A DNA stretch of 64,000 nucleotides, taken from the NCBI RefSeq assembly GCF_005222205.1, contig NZ_CP032345.1:561001-625000 (forward strand), given 5' to 3'. Positions 57,557 through 64,000 of the stretch are shown one piece after another (position 1 is the stretch's first letter; every line of letters begins with the position of its first letter). Source of the DNA: Azospirillum brasilense (lineage in GTDB: Bacteria > Pseudomonadota > Alphaproteobacteria > Azospirillales > Azospirillaceae). Below the pieces are notes generated by a model. The model had not been told where the DNA came from, searched no databases, and worked only from the letters and a program-made list of their open reading frames with translations. Position numbers and translations under genes: made by a program.

Positions 57557-58573
57557 ATGACCGAAGTGAGCACCGAAGCGGCCGCCCCCGCGAACATTCC
57601 CTACGGCCGCCACCGCGACCGCAACGACCTGTCGCAGGTGCTCCCGCTGACCACACCCTTCTCGCTGCTGATCGACCCGTCGAACGGCTGCAACTTCCGC
57701 TGCGTCTTCTGCGCCACCGGCAACCCCGACCTGCTGAAGGAGGTCGGCCGGCCGCGCGGCGCCATGAAGTTCGACCTGTTCCGCAAGATCGCCGACGACA
57801 TCGCCGCGTTCGACGCGCCGATCAAATCCGTCCACCTCTACAAGGACGGCGAGCCGCTGGTGAACACGCGGATCGAACACATGGTGCATCGTCTGAAGTC
57901 GCAGGGCCTCGCCCGCCATGTCGAGATGACCAGCAACGGCTCCCTGCTGACGCCGGAGCGGGCGGACGCCCTGCTGGCCGCCGGGCTGGACGCCATGCGC
58001 GTCTCCGTCTACGGGGCCAGCGACGCCATGTACAAGCGCATCACCCGGCGCTTCGACCGCTTCCAGACCATCGTCGACAACGTGGCCTATCTCTACCGCC
58101 GCAAGACCGAGCTGGGCCGCGACTTCCACCTCCACTGCAAGATCATCAACGTGGAACTGACGGAGGAGGAGCGGCAGAGCTTCATCGACACCTTCACGCC
58201 GATCGTCGACAGCCTGTTCGTCCACCCCCTGCACGGCGAAGCGCTGGCCGAGGAGAGCGCCTTCGCCGCCGCCCCGGACACCGCCCGCAAGGTCTGCTCC
58301 GAGCCCTTCCTGAAGCTGGCCATCAACTTCAACGGCGAGGTGTCGGTCTGCTGCGCCGACTGGCGCATGGGAACCATCGTCGGCAACGTCGCGGAGGAGT
58401 CGCTGCGCGACATCTGGAACGGCGAGCGGCTGCGCGATTTCCGGCTGAAGCATCTGGAGGGCCGGCGCGACGAGATCGAGGCCTGCCGCGGCTGCTCCTA
58501 CGTCCAGACCCTGCCCGCCGACAACAACCTGGACGGCTTCGCGGCGGACCTCATCGCCAAGTACCGGGTTTAA
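57557..58573 (+). CDS. Radical SAM/SPASM domain protein
   Basis: This 338-residue enzyme has the radical SAM 4Fe-4S motif CNFRCVFC (C45, C49, C52). The C-terminal SPASM-type cysteines include KVCSEPFLKLAINF, VSVCCADW and CRGCSYVQ, for auxiliary clusters. SPASM proteins modify peptides or aminoglycoside-like substrates. No precursor-peptide gene was seen next to it, so the substrate is unknown. It is divergent from the Asp-box gene. Confidence 0.88.
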   Translation: MTEVSTEAAAPANIPYGRHRDRNDLSQVLPLTTPFSLLIDPSNGCNFRCVFCATGNPDLLKEVGRPRGAMKFDLFRKIADDIAAFDAPIKSVHLYKDGEPLVNTRIEHMVHRLKSQGLARHVEMTSNGSLLTPERADALLAAGLDAMRVSVYGASDAMYKRITRRFDRFQTIVDNVAYLYRRKTELGRDFHLHCKIINVELTEEERQSFIDTFTPIVDSLFVHPLHGEALAEESAFAAAPDTARKVCSEPFLKLAINFNGEVSVCCADWRMGTIVGNVAEESLRDIWNGERLRDFRLKHLEGRRDEIEACRGCSYVQTLPADNNLDGFAADLIAKYRV

Positions 58574-58592
58574 GCGCCCAAAATACCGGCGT

Positions 58593-59984
58593 TTAGGGCC
58601 AGCGCTTCGCGCGCAGCGGCACCGCGCCGGAGCCCTCCCCCGCCGCCGTCCCGGACTCCTGCGGGTCCGGCTCCCGCGGCTCCGATTCGAGCGGCTCCGC
58701 CTCCAGCGGCCGGTCGGACAGCAGGTCCTTGATCGGCACGCCGAGGATCTCCTCCTGGTCGCGCTCCGCCTGCTCCAGCAGCTGGGCCGTGCGGTCCTGC
58801 CAGGGCAGCTCCAGCCCGCCCAGCCCGCGGACGGAGCCGCGCAGGCCGATGCCCAGCGCCTTCATCAGGTCGAACAGCGTGGCCTCGCTCAGGTCGCGGG
58901 TGACGACCCAGGCGTTGTGCGTGGTGTGGGCCACCCAATGGGCGTCGCGAAGCTGCTCCAGGATGCCGTCGATCAGCACCGTGCCGACCGGCACGCGCCC
59001 GACCAGCGTCCGCCGCCGCAGGCCGACGCCGAGCCGCGTGCCCTCCATAAGCTCGTGCAGGACGGCCAGCGCCAGCCCCAGCCGCTGGGCGGGCAGAAGC
59101 CCCTCCGGCCCGCCGCGGGTGATCTTGCCGGCCCGCCATTCGGGCAGCGAGGCGGTGATGACCGCGCCGAACAGCACGGTAGACCAGGCGATGTACAGCC
59201 AGAACAGGAAGATCGGCACGGTCGCCAGCGCGCCATAGATGGTCTGGTAGGCCGGGAACTCCTTCATGTACATGGCGAAGCCGGCCTTGGACGTCTCCAG
59301 CAGCAGCGAGGCCACCGCCCCGCCGCAGGCCGCGTCCATCCAGCCGACGTCCCGGTTCGGGATGATGACGTAGAGCAGCGTGCAGCCGACGAGCTGCAGC
59401 ATAAAGGGCAGGATCGCCCCGATCCCCACCAACGGGTCGGCGAAGCCCTCCAGATGGGCGAACTGGAGCACCGCCCACAGGGTGCTGGACAGCGACAGGC
59501 TGGCGCCGGCGAACAGCGGGCTCAACGACACCACCGCCCAGAAGGACAGGATGCGGGTGACGTAGGAGCGCGGTTCGCGCACCCGCCAGACGGTGGCGAA
59601 GGAGCCCTCGATGGTCCAGATCAGCAGAACGGCGGAGATCGCCAGCCCGAGGATCCCGAACACCGGCATCTGCCCGGCGTTGGCCATGAAGGCCGCCAGA
59701 TACTGCAGGATGGCGTCGCTGTTCTCCGGCACGAGATTCTTGAACAGCAGCGTCTGGATGCGCGACTGCAGCGCGTTGAAGGCGGGAAAGGCGGAAAAGA
59801 TCGCGAAGCCGATGGTCATCAGCGGCACCAGCGCCAGCAGCGAGGTGTAGGTCAGCGAGGCCGCGGTCTGGAAACAGTTGTCGTTGTAGAAGCGCATGGA
59901 GGAATAGGCGATGAAGCCGCCGATTTCCCGAACGCGCACAAAGGGGTTCCAGGCCCCTTTCGAAGTGCCTTCGGTTTCAGCCAC
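58593..59984 (-). CDS. YihY/BrkB family inner membrane protein
   Basis: This protein of 463 residues has about six membrane helices and family segments including FQTAASLTYTSLLALVPLMT and the helical SLPEWRAGK. A long C-terminal cytoplasmic tail (about residues 290-463) contains winged-helix-like LIDGILEQLRDAHWV and an acidic, Glu/Pro-rich end (EAEPLESEPREPDPQES). YihY proteins are sometimes labelled as RNase BN, which is obsolete; the function is unclear. Start GTG 59984 with GGGAGG six bases upstream. It is divergent from fabI. Confidence 0.9.
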   Translation of the reverse strand: MAETEGTSKGAWNPFVRVREIGGFIAYSSMRFYNDNCFQTAASLTYTSLLALVPLMTIGFAIFSAFPAFNALQSRIQTLLFKNLVPENSDAILQYLAAFMANAGQMPVFGILGLAISAVLLIWTIEGSFATVWRVREPRSYVTRILSFWAVVSLSPLFAGASLSLSSTLWAVLQFAHLEGFADPLVGIGAILPFMLQLVGCTLLYVIIPNRDVGWMDAACGGAVASLLLETSKAGFAMYMKEFPAYQTIYGALATVPIFLFWLYIAWSTVLFGAVITASLPEWRAGKITRGGPEGLLPAQRLGLALAVLHELMEGTRLGVGLRRRTLVGRVPVGTVLIDGILEQLRDAHWVAHTTHNAWVVTRDLSEATLFDLMKALGIGLRGSVRGLGGLELPWQDRTAQLLEQAERDQEEILGVPIKDLLSDRPLEAEPLESEPREPDPQESGTAAGEGSGAVPLRAKRWP

Positions 59985-60075
59985 AGGACGCCTCCCGCCT
60001 TGGTTTGACCGGGCCGGTCTTTCGTGTAGGATGCGGCCCACTTTTCAAAGCATACTCTGGATGCACGAGGTACGG

Positions 60076-60924
60076 ATGTCCAACCCGAAGCCGCTCATGG
60101 ACGGCAAGCGCGGCCTGATCATGGGCGTGGCGAACGATCGTTCGATCGCCTGGGGAATTGCCTCCACGCTGGCGCAGCACGGCGCCGAGCTGGCCTTCAC
60201 CTATCAGGGCGACGCGCTGCTGAAGCGCGTGAAGCCGCTGGCCGAACAGGTCAAGGCCCCGCTGCTGCTGCCCTGCGACGTCACCGACGAGGCCAGCGTC
60301 GACGCGACCTTCGCCGCCATCGAGAAGGAATGGGGCAAGCTGGACTTCCTGGTTCATGCGATCGCTTTTTCCGACAAGAACGAGCTGGACGGCCTCTATC
60401 TCGACACGACGCGGGCCAACTTCCTGCGCACCATGGACATCTCCTGCTACTCCTTCACCGCGGTGGCGCAGCGCGCCGTTCCGCTGATGAAGGACGGCGG
60501 CAGCCTGCTCACCCTCTCCTACTACGGCGCCGAGCGCGTGATGCCCCACTACAACGTGATGGGCGTCGCCAAAGCCGCGCTGGAGGCGAGCGTGCGTTAC
60601 CTGGCCGTCGATTTGGGCGGTCGGGACATCCGCGTCAATGCCATCTCCGCCGGTCCGATCAAGACGCTGGCCGCCAGCGGCATCGGCGACTTCCGCTATA
60701 TTCTGAAGTGGAACGAGCTGAACGCCCCGCTGAAGCGCAACGTCACCATCGGCGAGGTCGGCGGCGCCGGCCTGTTCCTGCTGAGCGATCTCGGCACCGG
60801 CGTGACCGGCGAGGTCATGCACGTCGACTCCGGCTATCACACGGTCGGCATGGTCGCGGTGGACGCGGCGGCCGAGGTGTCGCAGCTCCTGGGGTCGCTG
60901 GGCGGCGCCGGCAAGCCCGCCTGA
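60076..60924 (+). CDS. fabI: Enoyl-[acyl-carrier-protein] reductase (NADH)
   Basis: FabI carries out the last reduction of each fatty-acid elongation cycle. The 282-residue short-chain dehydrogenase-fold protein has GVANDRSIAWGIASTLAQHG (NADH loop), the catalytic pair in YNVMGVAKAALEAS with upstream Tyr in SYYGAERV, and DIRVNAISAGPIKTLAASGI. ATG 60076 has GAGG upstream; ATG 60061 would add five residues. It is a known target of triclosan-type inhibitors in the family. Confidence 0.96.
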   Translation: MSNPKPLMDGKRGLIMGVANDRSIAWGIASTLAQHGAELAFTYQGDALLKRVKPLAEQVKAPLLLPCDVTDEASVDATFAAIEKEWGKLDFLVHAIAFSDKNELDGLYLDTTRANFLRTMDISCYSFTAVAQRAVPLMKDGGSLLTLSYYGAERVMPHYNVMGVAKAALEASVRYLAVDLGGRDIRVNAISAGPIKTLAASGIGDFRYILKWNELNAPLKRNVTIGEVGGAGLFLLSDLGTGVTGEVMHVDSGYHTVGMVAVDAAAEVSQLLGSLGGAGKPA

Positions 60925-61096
60925 TCCCAGGCCTATGGCGACGGCGGGCGCGTCCGGTTCGTTCCGGAACGCCCGCCGGAAACGCCCTTACCCCATTTGA
61001 GACATTTTTTACCGAACGTCGTATTACCTACTTTTGCGCACCGCAGCAGACCGCTATTCTTCACGCCTACGGAAGGTTGCGGAAGGTGACGGTCGG

Positions 61097-62260
61097 ATGC
61101 GTGCACGGCGGCAATCGGATTCGGTGTCCCCGATTCTGGAGCAGATTCTCTACGGCGGCTCCAGCGTCTCGATGAACTTGATCACCATCACCCGCGACAT
61201 TCCCGAAGAAAACCTCCTGTTCCGCGCCCGCGGGTTGAACAAGGCCATTCTCTTCAAGTATCCGAATTTCGACGAGGACGCCGACGACTACGCCAGCCCG
61301 ATCGCCGACGAGGGTGAGGACGGCGACGCCGCATCGCGGCCGGTCGAAACCGGCATCTACATTCCGCACAGCGTCGAACACACCGAAGCGGGCGGACTCG
61401 CCATCTACCTGCGCGCCCGCAACAGCAACCTCCTGCTGGCCGAACAGTTCGGCATCGGCGAGGCCAACAGCGAGGCCGCGGCCGCGGACCTGCGAACCCT
61501 CACCCTGATCGACAGCGTGCCCTCGCTGGACGCCTTCCTGCTGAAGGCCTGTTTCGAAGGCGAGAAGGTTCCGGTGGACAAGCGTCACTGGGCGATCAGC
61601 GACACCGAGGACCAGCAGCTCCGCCGCCTGATCCGGGCGCGCATCGAACCCATCGTGCGCAAGGCCATCGACGGCGGCGGCAACGGTGCCCAGAGCATCG
61701 AACGCTTCCTGGAGGCGATCTGGAATCCGGAGCTTGAAGAGGCCGGCCTGTTCGTCTCGGCCTTCGGCATCGACCGCAGCGAAGCGGACCAGATCTTCAG
61801 CGCCTGGAAGGGCACGACCTTCTACGAGTACCAGCTTCGCCGCATCGCGCCGCGGGCGCGGATCATCCTGAACTGGCTGAAGTCGCGGGAATGCATCCCG
61901 GTCGATATCCGCATGCACAAGCCCTACGAGACCCAGCTTCTGATGCACATCGAAAAGGTGGGCAAGCTGCTGGAAACCACGCTGATGGACATCCGGCAGA
62001 TTCTTGCCGATTATGAGGCGAGCTTCTCCGCCTTCATGGCCGGCCAGCCGGAACCCTTCCGCGACTATCTGCGCAAGATCCGCTCGCATTACTGGCTTCT
62101 CGGCTACTGCGTCTCCGCCTTGACCAGCGTGTCCCACCTGGACGCCCGCTGCATGAAGAACAACCCGCAACGCAAGCTCTACTTCGAAGCCACGCACAAG
62201 CTGCTGCGCCAGTTCGAGGTGGCACTCGACCGCCGGCGTGAGCAGAAGGGCGCTTTTTAA
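61097..62260 (+). CDS. Hypothetical protein, 387 residues
   Basis: This is a soluble, acidic-to-neutral protein with no signal peptide. It has an early beta-rich part ([20 protein letters not shown]), an acidic linker ([17 protein letters not shown]) and a long helical C-terminal part ([47 protein letters not shown]). I use ATG 61097 with GGAAGG ten bases upstream; a TTG at 61034 or ATG at 61173 are alternatives. No family is recognised. It lies between fabI and aroC. Confidence 0.7.
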   Translation: MRARRQSDSVSPILEQILYGGSSVSMNLITITRDIPEENLLFRARGLNKAILFKYPNFDEDADDYASPIADEGEDGDAASRPVETGIYIPHSVEHTEAGGLAIYLRARNSNLLLAEQFGIGEANSEAAAADLRTLTLIDSVPSLDAFLLKACFEGEKVPVDKRHWAISDTEDQQLRRLIRARIEPIVRKAIDGGGNGAQSIERFLEAIWNPELEEAGLFVSAFGIDRSEADQIFSAWKGTTFYEYQLRRIAPRARIILNWLKSRECIPVDIRMHKPYETQLLMHIEKVGKLLETTLMDIRQILADYEASFSAFMAGQPEPFRDYLRKIRSHYWLLGYCVSALTSVSHLDARCMKNNPQRKLYFEATHKLLRQFEVALDRRREQKGAF

Positions 62261-62355
62261 GCCCCTCGCGCTTGACGCGCCGGCCGAAACGCCGCAAGAA
62301 ACGCGCTCCACCGCACGTCGTGCGGACAGATCGTGTCGCATCGGGAGTCCTCGCC

Positions 62356-63432
62356 ATGGCCGGCAACAGCTTCGGAACGCTTTTCCGCTTCACCACCTGG
62401 GGCGAAAGCCATGGGCCGGCGATCGGCGTGGTGGTGGACGGCTGCCCGTCGCTGCTCTCCCTGACCGAGGCGGACATCCAGCCCTGGCTCGACAAGCGCC
62501 GCCCCGGCCAGTCGCGCTACACCACCCAGCGGCAGGAGCCGGATCAGGTCAAAATCCTCTCGGGCGTCTTCGAAGGCCAGACCACCGGCACGCCGCTCTC
62601 GCTGATGATCGAGAACACCGACCAGCGCTCCAAGGACTACAGCGAGATCGCGTCCAAGTTCCGGCCCGGCCACGCCGACTACACCTATTGGAAGAAATAC
62701 GGCATCCGCGATTACCGCGGCGGCGGGCGCTCCTCGGCGCGCGAGACGGCCTGCCGCGTGGCGGCGGGTGCGGTGGCGCGCAAGGTGCTGGGCGACGGCG
62801 TGACCGTGCGTGGGGCGCTGGTGCAGATCGGCCCGCACAAGGTGGACCGCAGCCGCTGGGATTGGGAGGAGGTGGACAACAACCCCTTCTTCTGCCCCGA
62901 CCCGCAGGCAGCCGCCGAATGGGCCGACTATCTGGACGGCATCCGCAAGAGCGGCTCGTCCATCGGCGCCGTGGTGGAGGTCGTGGCCTCCGGCCTGCCC
63001 GCCGGGCTCGGCGACCCGCTCTACGACAAGCTGGACGGCGATCTTGCCCGCGCCATGATGACGATCAACGCCGTGAAGGGCGTGGAGATCGGCAACGGCT
63101 TCGAGGCCGCCACCCTGACCGGTGAGCAGAACGCCGACGAGATGCGCGCCGGCCCCAACGGCGAGCCGGAGTTCCGCTCCAACTTGGCCGGCGGCATCCT
63201 CGGCGGCATCTCCACCGGGCAGGACGTCGTGGTGCGTTTCGCGGTGAAGCCGACCAGTTCCATCCTCACCCCGCGCCAGACGGTCGATCTGCAGGGCAAG
63301 GACACCGACATCCTGACCAAGGGCCGTCACGACCCTTGCGTCGGCATCCGGGCCGTCCCGGTCGGCGAGGCGATGATGGCCTGCGTGCTGGCCGACCATC
63401 TGCTGCGCCACCGCGCCTACGCGCGGGGCTGA
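62356..63432 (+). CDS. aroC: Chorismate synthase
   Basis: AroC makes chorismate from EPSP, the last step of the shikimate pathway, using reduced FMN. The 358-residue protein has the signatures [49 protein letters not shown] and the C-terminal [23 protein letters not shown] 62356 has GGGAG eight bases upstream. Confidence 0.97.
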   Translation: MAGNSFGTLFRFTTWGESHGPAIGVVVDGCPSLLSLTEADIQPWLDKRRPGQSRYTTQRQEPDQVKILSGVFEGQTTGTPLSLMIENTDQRSKDYSEIASKFRPGHADYTYWKKYGIRDYRGGGRSSARETACRVAAGAVARKVLGDGVTVRGALVQIGPHKVDRSRWDWEEVDNNPFFCPDPQAAAEWADYLDGIRKSGSSIGAVVEVVASGLPAGLGDPLYDKLDGDLARAMMTINAVKGVEIGNGFEAATLTGEQNADEMRAGPNGEPEFRSNLAGGILGGISTGQDVVVRFAVKPTSSILTPRQTVDLQGKDTDILTKGRHDPCVGIRAVPVGEAMMACVLADHLLRHRAYARG

Positions 63433-63437
63433 GGCCG

Positions 63438-64000
63438 ATGCGGGGACCGGGACGCAGGACGGGTGCGTGGCGTGGTGCCGTGATCGCGGGGGTTCTGCTG
63501 GTCGCCGCTCTCCCAGCCATCGCCCAATCCCCGGCCTACCGCGAGCATGCGGAGACCTTCAAGGACTGGCGCCTCTACTGCCAGATCTGGAGCGAGCCGC
63601 GCCGCGTCGAATGCGAGCTGCTGTCCCGCCCCGGCAGCGACCGGCGATCGCGCCTCGTCTGGCTGCGCTCCAGCGAGCGCTGGCTGGAAGGGATGCGCTT
63701 CCGGCTGGACGAGCAGACGATGGACCTGTCGAAGATCGTCCGCGTCTGGGTGGACCGGGCGCTGTTCCGCCCCGAATACCCGTGCGAGCGCTTCGAGTGG
63801 GAGACCAACACCTGCGCGGTGGGCGATCCGGAGACCAACGCCAAGCTGGTCGAACGCCTGACTCCCGGCAAGGAGGTCTCCGCCGTCGGCTCCGCCCCGG
63901 CGGGCGGCAAGGCCGAGGTGCGCTTCTCCCTGACCGGCTTCAAGCCGGCGCTGGAGCGCATGGAGGAGATCCGCCGCGAGGCGGGAATCCGCTGGAAATA
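63438..64000 (+). CDS. Invasion-associated locus B (IalB)-like protein, 3' end at window edge
   Basis: This frame starts at ATG 63438, with GAGG close upstream, five bases after aroC. It has a signal peptide (GAVIAGVLLVAALPAIA) and a mature part with FKDWRLYCQIW, VECELLSRPG, YPCERFEWETNTCAVGD and a last visible RREAGIRWK. Paired cysteines and layout fit the IalB family of periplasmic proteins of unknown function. 187 codons are visible and the sequence ends in TA, so the stop may be one base past the edge. Confidence 0.75.
   Translation, partial: MRGPGRRTGAWRGAVIAGVLLVAALPAIAQSPAYREHAETFKDWRLYCQIWSEPRRVECELLSRPGSDRRSRLVWLRSSERWLEGMRFRLDEQTMDLSKIVRVWVDRALFRPEYPCERFEWETNTCAVGDPETNAKLVERLTPGKEVSAVGSAPAGGKAEVRFSLTGFKPALERMEEIRREAGIRWK

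Noticed and set aside
57557..58573. Peptide-maturation cluster around the radical SAM gene
   Set aside because: No small precursor ORF with a good start was found on either side, and no transporter or protease adjoins it.

Overview
The window is very GC-rich, densely packed chromosomal DNA from an alphaproteobacterium. It most resembles Azospirillum or a close Rhodospirillales relative. The pointers are a two-subunit glycine decarboxylase under a tandem glycine riboswitch, an alphaproteobacterial ctaC-D-B-F-G-E cytochrome oxidase cluster, an RpoH-type sigma factor, a DUF3422 protein, and intergenic C/G-rich palindromes. The assignment rests on gene content and composition only; no database search was run. 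Almost all genes are core chromosomal functions.

Layout. 0-1.1 kb: 3' part of an OmpA-domain coiled-coil protein. 1.2-6.3 kb (minus): glycine riboswitch - gcvT - gcvH - gcvPA - gcvPB, with a CDGSH protein upstream. 6.3-7.7 kb: a low-GC pocket holding an orphan phage tail-fibre-like gene, a terminator and a tiny ORF. 8.4-11.2 kb: ispH - small ORF - thrB - rnhA. 11.3-16.4 kb: acyl-CoA ligase, a minus-strand dsbD-like/peroxiredoxin pair, and algH. 16.5-20.1 kb (minus): thrC - M16 peptidase - acetyltransferase and a small ORF. 20.4-23.2 kb: a GH5 endoglucanase and a complete IS481-type element inserted in a palindromic repeat. 23.2-31.2 kb (minus): the aa3 oxidase cluster, ending in DUF983, SURF1 and an M32 carboxypeptidase.

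31.7-42 kb: DUF3422, tldD, an ACT-domain GcvR-like regulator, a YjbH protein, a DUF1328 miniprotein, an ECF sigma factor, a Sel1/transglycosylase protein and a methyltransferase-like protein. Two tRNA-Glu(CTC) genes follow. 42.4-48.6 kb: ltaE with a small membrane protein, an RluD-family pseudouridine synthase, rpoH, and a two-gene operon of a predicted transmembrane pseudokinase and a small membrane protein. 48.8-55 kb: hisZ - purA (minus), then a large unknown protein and trkH (plus). 55-64 kb: serC with an Asp-box glycosidase-like gene, a radical SAM/SPASM gene, yihY, fabI, an unknown gene, aroC and an IalB-like gene cut by the window edge.

Functional links. The gcv operon, the GcvR-like protein, serC, ltaE and thrB/thrC all touch glycine, serine and threonine metabolism. 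The ctaB, ctaG and SURF1 genes serve assembly of the oxidase encoded by ctaC/D/E. The most unusual items are the IS481 copy, with a hairpin over its transposase start and a stop codon lent by the target duplication, and the pseudokinase/membrane-protein operon.
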